Assembly: GCA_023974075.1 (NCBI GenBank) | Contig: CM043798.1 | Location: forward strand, 24,272,441 to 24,336,440 | From: Chaenocephalus aceratus | Lineage: Eukaryota > Chordata > Actinopteri > Perciformes > Channichthyidae | Direction of reading: 5' to 3' | DNA length: 64,000 nt | Shown here: positions 28,927 through 39,995 of the stretch, in pieces | How the letters are laid out: the number at the start of each line of letters is the position of its first letter | Position numbering within the stretch: the stretch's first letter is position 1 | Translations under genes and position numbers: made by a program | The notes under the pieces: generated by a model | Told to the model about the DNA's origin: nothing | Databases searched by the model: none | What the model saw: only the letters and a program-made list of their open reading frames with translations

Positions 28927-29925
28927 GCTCCCGGCCCATTCATTGCAAACGCTCCGGAGGAATGTTTATTCACAAATAATCCTCTCTGGAAAATCCTAAA
29001 TTGTGGAATAGTTTGGCCATTAAAATGCTTTTTGATTCGATTTCTGGCGAGAAGTGTATATTGTACTCTTAGAATCCACGTCCAGTCGATGTGTAGGATC
29101 TATAGTTTGATAGATATTACGAAGATGATTTGAGGTCTCGCCAGGATAACGTGTATGCACCTTCCATGTAAAGTTAGCGTGGGTGAAAACAGTTTTTACG
29201 GTCTCGAAATTTTCATAATAAAACCGGACATATTCCCCTCACTGTCAAATTATTACACAGTGATATCTGCATTACACATCCACTAAAAAAACATCAGTTT
29301 ATCCTTGTTAATTACACAATATTGATTGGTTTAAATTGTGTACAATGCTTTTGTGTTTTTAACCTTCGATTCAGAGAAACAAATAGTTTCGGAATTTCGG
29401 AATTTAGACACTACAGTTTCAGAAGACATTACACTACCCAGAATCCCCAGCTATCGTTTGGGACTACAACATCCGCCTTGCTTTACAAACCCCGTGATTA
29501 GTCATTAAGCCCTATGATTGGATGTTGGAGTGGCAGTGCGACAAGGTTACGCTGAGCGTCAAACAGCTCTATGAAATGGAATGGAACCAAGGCAGACTTT
29601 CCAAAACTGGAATTAGACGGGTCCAGCCCCCGGGTCCCCCCCCCCTCCAGAACTACACATGCTGGCTATTGTGTGTTTCGCAACATGTTCTATGGCACGT
29701 CTCTTTATAAGACGTTTTCGTATTTCCCACAATTAGAAGTTGCCAGTATTAAACTGTGTACACCCTGGAGGTTTAGGTATACGAAACACAGTGGTGTTAT
29801 CACATTTAAAACATATAATTAATAAATGGGTGAATTAATATAGCCACATGACACCTAAGGTCAGAAGAGCTTTATCTAACAGCTGGTCTTACTGTATGTC
29901 TGAGGCAAATATGGCAGTAGCCATC

Positions 29926-30000
29926 GATCATCTTAAGATAAGATAAGATATACTTTATTGATCCCAAGTTGGGAAATGTTTTTGTTACAGCAGCATACTA
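29926..30000 (-). repeat. Retroelement 3'-tail fragment
   Basis: The plus strand reads AAGATAAGATAAGATATACT then TTTATTGATCCCAAG. Reversed, this is GGGATCAATAAAGTATATCT ending in tandem TTATC, the usual look of a LINE or SINE 3' end with a short tandem tail in fish genomes. The family cannot be named. Confidence 0.55.
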
Positions 30001-30120
30001 CTTTGTTCTACTCCACTACCATTCAGAGGTTAAGCTGGTATTTTTACTCCACTACATTTACTTTGCAGATTCTGATTAATGATGTGAAATATAAACAACC
30101 ATTAAATCAGACTTTAGTTA

Positions 30121-30555
30121 CACCTGAGCAGAGGTCGCGTTAACCGAATATTTTCCGTCTATGACGGATTTTTTTTAACAATGACGGACAAATCTGAAAG
30201 CAGTCCGTCATTTTGACAGATTAGAACAAACTCGGAACAGCGCCAAAGTTTCCCCGCAGCGAGGCTCCGGTGTTATGCCGTGTTATGCCGTGTTATGCAT
30301 GCCCTCTAAAATGGAAATCATACCGTTTCCAAACCTAACTGTGCCGTACAAATCATTGAAATGTCTGAGTTTTGGCTTTACGCTGTGCACGCTCCCGCGA
30401 GGTGCAGCAGCCATGCATAACACGGCGCATGTGAACTGTCCCCCCCCCCCCCCCCCCCCGTTGACAGTTCACAAGCATGCTTCCCCCCCCACCCGTCAGA
30501 GTTGTGTAAAGGCCGACGGGCAGCGAAAAAGTCTAGCGCAACCTCTGCACCTGAG
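30121..30555. mobile_element. 419-bp hAT MITE with exact 8-bp duplication
   Basis: The element runs 30129-30547 and is flanked on both sides by CACCTGAG (30121-30128 and 30548-30555). The ends are CAGAGGTCGCGTTA (left) and, reversed, CAGAGGTTGCGCTA (right). The 8-bp duplication and CAG start are hAT hallmarks. Inside are three tandem copies of TGTTATGCCG near 30273 and a run of 20 C (30440-30459) between a 10-bp inverted pair. It has no coding capacity and sits within the 3.4-kb inverted-arm element, so it is younger. Confidence 0.92.
30431..30472. repeat. C20 run enclosed by a 10-bp inverted repeat
   Basis: GTGAACTGTC (30431-30440) and GACAGTTCAC (30463-30472) flank the homopolymer and can form a stem closing over a G/C-rich loop. 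Confidence 0.9.
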
Positions 30556-32286
30556 TCAAATTCAGGGAAGGTGATTGTCAAGTGCCAAAATAAACTATGC
30601 AATATATTGGACGTTAAGTACTTTGTCAGCCTTCATATTTATCTGTGGATAACCCCAACGTTTTTTTCTTATTCAAAAGAAGACCTTAACTTAAAGTATT
30701 CTTTAATGTTTAAATAAAGCCTTATTAGTTTGTCTGTTTTGCACATCCTCCAGTTAATATATTTGGACGTCCTGCACTAGGACGTCAACTGTTTTATTGT
30801 AGAGATCACTACAGTATCTTCTTGATATTTTCAATTGTGTATGTAGGTTACTCTGAATATTTAAATGTTTTCATCAAATAAAACGTATTCAACAACAAAA
30901 TTCAATAACGTGCTTTAACCACTAGGCGGTGCGGGTTAAAAAACCCGTGGTGTAGTTAATAAAACATAATAATATCAAACATAATATAACTATTAACTTT
31001 ATTGTGAAATTAAAACAGAATGGTAAAGGAAAATACAGTTTCAGTCTCTCGATTTGAAGCTTATGCATTGTACCATGAACCTGTATAGACCTGTAACAGT
31101 CAACTGCATGAGGAGTTGGAAAGGTAGTTCAGTAAATAATATCTCTAAAAACTACAAAAAAATCCCTTTCTATCAGCTGTGCAGTGTGCACCGTTATGGT
31201 GTAAATATAACCTATCTACCAATTGGATCAAATATAAAAATCAGCCGAATTAGTGTTGATACTGCAAGGAGATGTATTGTGTGAAAAGAAATGCAAGATG
31301 TTGTTTAATTGCTAATATATGTATGATCCACTGTCACATATTCAGTTTTGGCGGCCTTTCTTACAGTTTGTCAAAGAGTCTTCTGATCAGGGCTCTATAA
31401 ATAAATATCTACGGCAGATATGTAATATGTAATGCAGCCGAACCGTGTATTACAATGCCGTTATGTGATGACTTCCAAAGAGAAAAGCAAGAACACTCGG
31501 AATAAAGTATTTTTTTTTTTTAAACATTCCGATTTCATATCGGATAAACACCATATCCCGAAATGCATTGCGGCTAAAACAATCGATGTTTTAGCCTATC
31601 AAAACCTCTGAAAAAAGAAAGGTGTCTCAGAATCGAAAGAGAAAAACCTATGGGAAAAACAAAAGCATTGTACGCAATTTAAACCAATAAATGTCTTATA
31701 ATTAACTAGGATAAACTGATGTTTTTTAGTTGATGAGTACTGCATATATCACTGTTAAATCATTTGATCATTGGTTTTATTATGAAAACGTTGAGACCGG
31801 AAATACTGTTTTCAACCCGTAACTTTACATGGAGGCTGCTGCATACCTCAAATCATCTTCGTAATATCTATCAAACTATAGGTCCTACATATCGACTGGA
31901 CGTGGATTCTAAAAGTACAATCTACACTTCTCGCTAGAAATCCAATCAAAAAGCGTTTTAATGGCCAAACTATCCTACAATTTAGGATTTTACAGAGAGG
32001 GTTATTTGTGAATAAACGACCATCTGTAACGTTAGCATTCAACGGGAGCACTAGAGGGCGAAAACTTTAAAACGTAATTATAGGACGTATTAAGCGCTTG
32101 AACAAACTACATATTTGGTCGTAATAAGGGCCTGAACAATTGGCCTATTTGGTCGTATGAGTTGGAGGACTTGTTGATTTAAATACTGTAGGGGCGTTTG
32201 TAGTGACAAACCCAAAAACAATTATCACCCAACTCTGCAGTTCTTTTCAGGCTTTCAGCAACTTTTGACAAATGTTTTTGGTGTCT

Positions 32287-32474
32287 GGCACACACAGGGC
32301 CGGCCCTCGGCATAGGCAGTAGAGGCGAATGCTAAGGGCGCATCAACCCATAGGGGGCGCCGAAAATTGGGGGGGGGGAAATAGCTTTAGAGAGCTCTCT
32401 CTCCTGAAAGACTGAGAGGCCTCTAAAATCTTGCCTAGGGCAGCAAATTGGTCAGGGCCGGCCCTGGGCACACA
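32287..32474. mobile_element. 172-bp hAT MITE with exact 8-bp duplication
   Basis: The element runs 32295-32466, flanked by GGCACACA at 32287-32294 and 32467-32474. The termini CAGGGCCGGCCCT are a perfect 13-bp inverted repeat, and each is nearly palindromic itself. Internally it shares GGGGGCGCC, AAAATTGG and CCTAGGGCA with the larger hAT-like element at 61572-62980, so it is likely a deletion derivative of a related family. Confidence 0.93.
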
Positions 32475-35400
32475 ACAACTGTTTTTATTCACTCCAACCC
32501 CGCTCATCAGCATTGTTTACAGATGTGGAGGGCAGCTTTTTCACTAACATATTCACAATTCAAGTTACTAACAAGTTGACCACATGTCTGTATTTTATAA
32601 ATGATTGTGCAAGTTTAAAATCTGGGGATTGGCACCTTAACAGCTGTATTAGACTATAAGAATATGATTAGAAATTATCTTTATTCCTCTGTTCCTATTG
32701 TATGTGGGTCCCCCTCCAAGTTGGGCTGTCTGCTGATCTGTAGATAATTGTTGACTGGCACACTAGCCAGGAAATGGAATGATCAACTCCAGATGACGAG
32801 ACAAGAATGAGCAAGACAGGAAAAAGGAGAGACAGATTTGTGGGGATAAACTGATCATGCAGTTTTTAGTAAGTGTGACAAGAAGCCTGTGAGTGTGTGC
32901 CAAAATCATTAGTAGATTATAGTTCGATGTGCAGCGTGCGTTGTTAATTGCTCTCAATACAAAGGTGTTTGCGTCGCACTCCAGTTGATTCCTTACCTAA
33001 CTTAAAGGCAATTACTCATGAGTCAATAGGACTTGAGTAGCACTTAAACCCTATTTGCTTGTAATTTACCCTCTGGCTGTGTCAAAGTACAATGACTACA
33101 TCTGCCAGCTTGACCCAGAGTTTAGAGAAGTGAGTGACACTGTTTGCCTTTGGAGTAATGGCTGTCATTATGTTGAATTACAACCCTATCCAAACACCCA
33201 AACATTCTCTAAAACCACCCCACAGCGCTCTGTCTCTATCTTACTCTCGGTGCTGGTGCCTTGTTACAATCAATTAAGCTGATTACAAGCACTATCTTCA
33301 CCACTTCAAAGGAGGGCCATTACTGCGGGTCAGACTAACTGTCTCTTTACTGCGCTGCCCTGTTGTTTGTCTCACAGAAAGAAGCTTTACATATGTTAGG
33401 CTTTAACATTTTAGGTGCTGAAATCTGTTAACGCAGAAAAAAGGAAAATCTAACAACGCTGAGGCAAACACATTTCATCATGCTTGATAAAGGGTAGATG
33501 ACAAGCAATGAGCTGAAGACAATTGGTGTTGTCTGTCCTGTTTCATGTTAAAGGTTGACTCCTCGTCAGGCCAGACAACAGGTCAAATAATAAACAGAGG
33601 GACACAGAGAGAGCGAGAGAGACAGAAAGTCTAGACAGCGTATTTAGGGACCCTCCCTGACTGCTTTGTTCTGCGCCATGTCTAAAGGTAATTACCTCAA
33701 CAAACTACTAGGAGGCCTGTCAAATCTGTGAGAGGAGAACTATGAAGAAGGGAATTTAGTACATTATTATAAATGAATGTGTTCGTGCACAAAATGTGTT
33801 TAGCCAGTCATACTTGTATGAGTTTCAGGGCGTGAGCATGTGAGAAAAACGTCAACAGCGTGTCACCATGTAAACAAGAAGATATTACCAATGATATAAA
33901 AGTGAATACTTTCTGTTCCTTTAAACATTAAATACACATTTTCTTACTTGCCCTCTAGTCTTTCTCTGAAATAGCAAGGGGAAATAGTTGGTAGTTGTGT
34001 GGGCAGGTGTCACTCCTTCTATTGTAAATACAGAACATGTACATTGTTAGATAAGATAAAAGTTTAGAGTAATGTATTTATTTCAAAACTTGTCAATGTA
34101 GGTTTATAGTTTCCACTTCATCCAGGCTTGTTACCTTAATGGGGTGGGTGGGAGATTTGTGTGTTTCGCATGTTCATTTTTATTCCTGCATATCTCTGTT
34201 TGCAACTGGGAAGGTTGTTGTGAATGTGTACAACATCAAACATACTATAATGTTTTTTTCTGAGATGTCATCATTAAGTTATCTCAGCTTACAAGCACTC
34301 AATATAAAAAACTTATTATTTGAAAACCCATACTTAACTCCATTTTTCCACAACAATTACTGTATACCTGTTACCATAATTATAGTATGGTTTAAAGACT
34401 CCTACTTTACTCACGCTACTAACTTTATTTCATTGTGAATTGCACTAATTAAATAGCATTGTATTACTTATTACTATTTCTGTAGCCGTTTAATGCAATG
34501 TATTTATATCTGTGTATCAGAAGTCTACTTTGAAATCTTGATATTCATCAGAGGCGGATTCTTTTATTTTTCTCTTTTTTCTACATGTTCTTTCTTTTTA
34601 TATCTTTCATGAATGGTCTGATTTGCCAGTTCCCAGCATTGTGAAAATCCAGTTTGCCAATGCATTTGTCATGGCTGCCTGTTCAAAGTTATCACAGTGT
34701 GAAAACAGATCTTGAAATAACCTTAAATAAATGTCAGGCGCCAGTTGTAGCTTTATCTTAATTGAAAGGGAGACAGCTATGCACTGCCTCATCCTTTTAA
34801 AATGGATTCATAATGATAATAATTGTAAGGACTTGAACATAATGAGTTTTTAAATTCTTTAAATACCTGCTTCGGGTATTCGTTCACTTCACAATTAGAG
34901 CAAATCAATGATTTAATGATGATGAATACAGAATCAATTATGGAATCTTTTTCATTGTGGTCTGCCAGCATCTGATGTAAAATCAACAACAACAAAAACC
35001 TCTATCAAAATTGTAATTGTGGTCAATCGTTTAAAAAGCAGATCTCAGTTTTCTGCAAAGATTTGTGCCTCGTTTTTTCAAACTAAGCATGAAGTCATTG
35101 GTGTAACACAAGGTGATGATTATGTATTATCAGTTGTTGCTCTTCCGATTATAGAGGGCTTCCACCTAACCTAGCATTTCCTCTGGCAGCTATGAGATCC
35201 TCTCCTGGGCATTAAGTATACACTGGCGCCATGAAGGCTTGAGATGCAGCAAAGTCTTTACAACATAAAGAAATGTAAAGATAAGATTTCCTTTTGTATC
35301 TGTCACGTCGTAGAGAACCATACTTAACACAAAGTGATTGTTGCCTTTTCATTATCTTGAAGCCTGGGTATTAGTCTGAAGCATTTCATGAAAGGGGGAA

Positions 35401-36470
35401 AATCTATTTGAAGTTTTAAGATGTAATCCATTTTCACAGAATTGTTCCCTTCGTAGTGCTTTTGATATGGAGTCCTACTTACTTCAAGCGCGTATCACAT
35501 CAGTTGTAAATATCAAGAGATAAATCTGCAGACTTCATTGAAATCAGTGCAGTGCCTGACAATGATTGTGTCTAACATTAATATACTGTTATCATTTGAA
35601 GAACATCTCAGTATTTGTATCACAGCATGGAAAGATACTCATTTGGGATTGGCTGTTTAAGGGCTTTTCTGGCAGGGATGTCATTACAGTATGTCACAGC
35701 ATCCATTAGCCTACAGGTTCAAGAAGCTGACCACACATTGTTAGCCTAATCCTTCAGCTTAAAGGGAAAGTAAGGGAAAGTTGATAACTTTTTTTGTTTT
35801 TCTTCCCTATGCCTTCAGCAGTGACTGAAGCACCTTCAAGCGGGGCATTTACTCTGAGTATGTGTGGCACTTTTGTCTGTTGCGCTGCTAAAACAGCAAA
35901 TGTTTCCTGCATAAAAAAAGGGTTAGCAGTTGTTTTTATTGAAGAAAAACAACATTTTAAATCTTGCCCAAACTGTCTGAAGTGGAGTGACTCCCTCATT
36001 GTCTCCCTTTCATTTGCTTTGCCACCATAAACCCCTTGTCCCGCAAACCCTGGTCCCCACCCCTGCCCTTTCACACACACGCACACTCACTCAGCAATAT
36101 TGCTTTGTCAGCCAACGTTTAGAAGATTAACCTCGAAATTGCCAAAGGGCATCCTGGCTCCCCTCCACCCTCAGCCACTTCCCCCGCCTCTCTCACTGTT
36201 TCCCTCCCTGCAGCTCCCTCTCTGTGAATACTTGCGCAACAAGTGGCGCCGCTGCAGAGCCCCCTGGGTATTAGAGGGTTGAGTGGCGTCCCAGAGAGCC
36301 GTAATTACACCACCACTCAGGTGATTTAAAGGGCCGGGAACATGCTGACCCACGCATGGCACCAAAAGTCCCGCATTACACTGACACCTTCCCATGGACA
36401 TACATAACCACTCAGAAGCGCCACATTTATAGGTTATCAACAACAGCCTGTCCTGGCCTCAAACCACCAC
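32475..36470. other. Non-coding stretch, no gene seen
   Basis: Short open frames only. The segment 36100-36470 is GC-richer, with mixed composition and an ATTTAAAGGGCC core; it may be regulatory or repeat-derived. Nothing here could be supported as an exon. Confidence 0.45.
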
Positions 36471-36547
36471 AGCCTGACGGCACAGCAAACTAAGAAGAGG
36501 ATTACACCTGTTTCCTTGATGTTTGTCTCTGGGGAATGGGCCGGTAG

Positions 36548-37761
36548 GCCTACATCAGAGGTGCCCAGTACGTCGACCGGGGCAATGCTGGTAGATCGCG
36601 AGTCATTCATAAAAAAAAAAATCCAGCTCCGTTAAAATAGACAAAACAGGTGTTGATCCCTCCTCTCTTGGCCTCCCTGCCACTTAATTCAGGAGTTTAC
36701 TTGATAGTAGCGAGTTGAGAAAGGTCATGTATTATTGCTACACAAACATTATCTCGCAGTCTTAGTGTCGCCAACTCGTTTCTAACATGCAAAAAGACAA
36801 ACAAATGCGTCTATCTATGGTCGGTGTATTTTCGATCTTTCCAATCGAGACGAGATTTCTCTCTCCCCCGTCTGTGTGCGAGGGGGCGGGGCAGTTTACA
36901 CACACGCGGCGGGTACATGCATGCAACACACGGCGGGGATGGCGGAGAGAAGCGCTCCAAGGGCAAGGTGTGGTTAAATGTTACCCGTCTTGAGGTGGAC
37001 AATGCTCCTTGCCAATAGTGTTTAGCATGTAAGGGCGGTAACACGAGCAATTTATCTAAACATTTAGCAAAAGTGCACCACATTCAGACGGAGAAATGCA
37101 CCGGGTTGGACTGTCTTTCTAGTAGCTCTGTATCCCCATCCACGAGTAACTTTTCCACGTCAGGTGTTATGTATGCTAGCAGCAACACACAGAGTTAACA
37201 CAATTATACAAGCATGGGTTAATGATTAGAGGTAACAGAGTTACTCTTTATTTTGTTAAAGTTTCAGCTATTGTTAACAGTTATGTCATCAGATTATTTA
37301 ATACGATTTGTTAAAACATTGTTGTTTCTTTTGATGTGAAATATTATTGATTTAATTAATAAAAAGCAATGTTAATTTTGTTCACACTTTTTGTTTAGTT
37401 AATTTAATAATACATGTATTTTTGAATCAAGTATTCATCTTTATTGTCTTCATTGTTAGTTTCCACATGCCTAAATCAACCTCAAGCTAAATCTAAAAGT
37501 TGACGGCTAAATAAGAGCGCTTGAGAAATTGTGCAAGGCATAATAGTCCGAATAGTCGATTAATCGTTTCATTAATCGATAGATTAATCGATTATCAAAT
37601 TAGTCGTTTGTTGCAGCCTAGTTGTCCCATGTATAAATAAAACGTGTTATTCAGCAACCCTTGCAATTTGGGATTTTACTTTTGGTTGGTAGACCTCGGT
37701 GAGCTGGTCATTTCGAAAGTAGCTCACCAGCCAAAAAAGTGTGGGCACCCCTGGCCTACAT
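36548..37761. mobile_element. Inner hAT element, 1198 bp, with exact 8-bp duplication
   Basis: The element runs 36556-37753 and is flanked by GCCTACAT at 36548-36555 and 37754-37761. Ends are CAGAGGTGCCCA (left) and, reversed, CAGGGGTGCCCA (right), followed on the left by a GATCGCGAG motif common in this fish hAT type. It carries a BED-finger fragment (36943-37198) and an ATTAATCGATAGATTAATCG-type inverted segment near 37557-37600 that may come from another hAT. It splits the transposase frame of the outer element. Confidence 0.93.
36943..37198 (+). pseudogene. BED-type zinc-finger fragment of a hAT transposase
   Basis: One frame reads KGKVWLNVTRLEVDNAPC, a stop (TAG at 37016-37018), then C, followed by NTSNLSKHLAKVHH and a serine-rich tail ending in TAA at 37196-37198. 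The C-x2-C and H-x4-H-like spacing is that of the BED finger at the N-terminus of Ac/ZBED-type hAT transposases, which binds transposon DNA. The in-frame stop lies between the two zinc-binding cysteines and no catalytic (RNase H-like) region follows, so it is dead. Confidence 0.8.
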
Positions 37762-38171
37762 GGACCGGTTGCTACAATATAGCTTTTGATCTTGGCGTCG
37801 GGGGTCTCAATAGCGCTATAGAGTCCCCTATCGGTTGGGGCCCTTGGGGGAACTGTTGGACCACCGCCGGGCACAGCCAAATCCAGCCTCTCCTCCTGGC
37901 TGGCTGGAGAAGAAGGTTGCACAGCCACGGCCACGGATACAGCTTCACTTGTGGAGCTAGATGTCAATGATGGTGGTGAGGCAGGTGAGCTATCATTAGC
38001 CTCCGGCTGTCGCTGCACGTCAACATTGCTAACGTTAGCGCTCGATTTCGAGGACGATGTATGACAAAAAAAACTGTCTAATTTCGTCAGTTTAGCTGTT
38101 ACATCTCCTTGTTCTCTCTTGTCCTTTCTCTTTTGAGCGCCGCTCTTGTGCTTTGGTTTGCTGTACATCAT
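37762..38171 (-). pseudogene. hAT transposase N-terminal exon, interrupted
   Basis: The minus-strand frame starts MMYSKPKHKSGAQKRKDKR, a basic N-terminus of the KSGAQKRK type common in fish hAT (ZMYM/TTF-finger class) transposases, then LTKLDSFF and a Ser/Pro-rich linker, reaching KSYIVATGPCRP where the inner hAT enters. Across the insertion the same frame resumes at 36547 with TGPFPRDKHQGNR, the family's GP-x-GPFP-x-D motif, and runs to a stop near 36471. The dimerisation and catalytic domains are absent. ATG at 38171 is the first in frame and may not be the original start. Confidence 0.8.
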
Positions 38172-38442
38172 AAATGCAAGCTATTAATTGTTGTATAATG
38201 CTGCTGAACTTGCTGCTGCTAGCTACAGTACAGTACAGGTTAATTAAACGTTTCACTCGTCAAGCAAGGTATCACATGGCATGAAAGGGTGCAAGGTCAT
38301 TGGACAGACAAATTACAAATTAATTTAGGTTGCTTGGTTACTTTGAAGACTGCGTGAACCGATCAATGCCATTGGGGCCCCAAAAAAAAAAATGGGCCCC
38401 TGCACCGGCTGCACCGGCAATAGTTACGCCACTGGAGTTAGG

Positions 38443-39161
38443 GCACATTGTTTATTCTCCCATCGCGCATGTAACAATTACACCAGCCAACATTTTTATG
38501 TGCAAACATGAAACATGTTTAGACAGAAGTGAGAAGAACTTTTTCACCTCCCTGGCTACATTTTCAGTTCATTAGAAACAATATGATGCAATGCAAGTTA
38601 CATTTGCTATCTACTGTTGCTCTGTGCATTGAGAATTGAGTGCTTTATCACCTGTTTGCCTTAATTTAAGAACAAACACAGCTTTGTGATCATTTTTACA
38701 ACTCTATTTTTATTACCATTTCTGCTAAGTGGACATTATTAGAAAGTAAATAACAATCAAATACAAGTTATGATCTTAAGAATGTGGACTCGACATGCTA
38801 TAACTCAAGATAAAGGATTGATAATTGGTTTTGGTTGACTCTCCACCTCCTGCAGACATTGTGGTGACAACAGGGAATGTATCTCTTTGAACAAGGTCAG
38901 GGCTAATACTAGTTAATGGGAAGGGGATGTTCCTCTGCCCCTGTTACCTCAGCCCTCACCTCTCTTTCGTCCTCCCTCTTATCTTCTCCCTCTTTTGCTT
39001 TTACAAGTTTTTGTGAACGAGTGGTCGCAGTATAAGAAATTCATTGGCGTGTGTCTGCACATTACTGAATGCTACCCCACGGGAATCGTTAAAGTTGCAT
39101 TGAATCTGTTCCTCTCTGTGCTCGCTAGTTTTGAGCTGGCACAGAGTTGTGTGCAAACCCA
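38443..39161. other. Non-coding stretch
   Basis: No gene or element terminus recognised between the outer hAT end and the GGGCCC MITE. Confidence 0.5.
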
Positions 39162-39995
39162 GGGCCCTTTTTCATTTCTCTAACTCCCCTCCTCGACTCC
39201 TATCCTCGAGACTTAGTCCCGCCCACAGGAGATGCGAGCCGAGGAGCCGAGGAGGGGAACCGAGGAGAGAGGAGGGGAAGCAGCAGGCGGTTAGAGAAAT
39301 GAGAACCCCCCCCCCTCTCTGGTCGCTACAATGAGGACAATAAATTATGGGCCATAAGTTGTATTTACAAGTATTGAAAGTAAGCAGAGGACACCAAACC
39401 AACTGAGACCTGTCTGTCCGCTGCATCTACGCACACACTGTACCACACACACGCACCTACAACTAACAGCCTAACAGCCGTTGTGTATTTTATTATGTGA
39501 AGCACTAAATGGTTTTAGAAAAATATCGACTCTTTGTTTGTAGATATCTACTAAACTAAAGCAAATAAAGAGAGTAGGCCTGTTATACTGAGTGATATAT
39601 ATTATACACACTGCTCTGCTTTCTACACGGACCTCACAGCTGTTCTCTCTTTAAACATCGCGTCTCGATGAGAGCAGTTAATAAAATAATATCCAGGGGA
39701 TGCATGCAGAGCTGTCATTGGCTGAGATAAGTCCGGCCGTGCGTCACGACTCTTTGAAACATCTCTGTTCCCGGAAATGCATCCACGAAGGAGCCGTGGA
39801 GGACCCATCAGTGTATCCTCGGTTATAGCTCCTCCAGAGAGCCTCCTCGACGCTCAATCCTCGGTCCTCGAGGTGCATTTAGAGAAATGAGATGTCCTTC
39901 AACATGGCGCGCTGAAATTCATTTCCGGGTCACTACCGGAGGACCGAGGAGTCGAGGAGTCGAGGAGGGGGATTTGATGAAATGAGAAAGGGCCC
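39162..39995. mobile_element. ~834-bp MITE with GGGCCCTTTYTCATTTC ends
   Basis: The left end reads GGGCCCTTTTTCATTTCTCT and the right end, reversed, GGGCCCTTTCTCATTTCATC. Both are followed by CCCTCCTCGACTCCT-like sequence. CCCAGG overlaps both junctions, so the exact target duplication is ambiguous. GAGGAGTCGAGGAG-type repeats fill the subterminal regions, and further TTAGAGAAATGAG copies occur at about 39291 and 39881, suggesting an internally rearranged or tandem structure. No transposase frame; superfamily not assigned. Confidence 0.75.

Larger units (their letters stand above)
28782..32182. mobile_element. 3.4-kb element with ~0.6-kb inverted arms (foldback-type, family not recognised)
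   Basis: The left arm (28786 to about 29382) and right arm (about 31622 to 32178) are long imperfect reverse complements. Shared blocks include TTTGGCCATTAAAA, GAATCCACGTCCAGTCGAT, TTTGATAGATATTACGAAG and CATCAGTTTATCCT. Outer ends read ATCAGCCTGTCCTCC (left) and, reversed, ATCAACAAGTCCTCC (right), each beside TTAA inside ATTTAAAT. This could be one TTAA-duplicating element or two head-to-head copies of one repeat. The central 2.2 kb has no transposase frame and holds a later hAT MITE (30129-30547) and a retroelement-tail fragment. Confidence 0.7.
36476..38442 (-). mobile_element. Outer hAT element remnant (CAGTGGCGTAACTA end)
   Basis: The right boundary is the terminus CAGTGGCGTAACTA (reverse complement of 38421-38434), a hAT-type end, with a transposase 5' exon beginning about 260 bp inside it on the minus strand. 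No second terminus with a matching 8-bp flank (GAGTTAGG, 38435-38442) was found on the left, so the 3' part appears deleted. Another hAT element was later inserted at 36548-37761. Confidence 0.75.
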
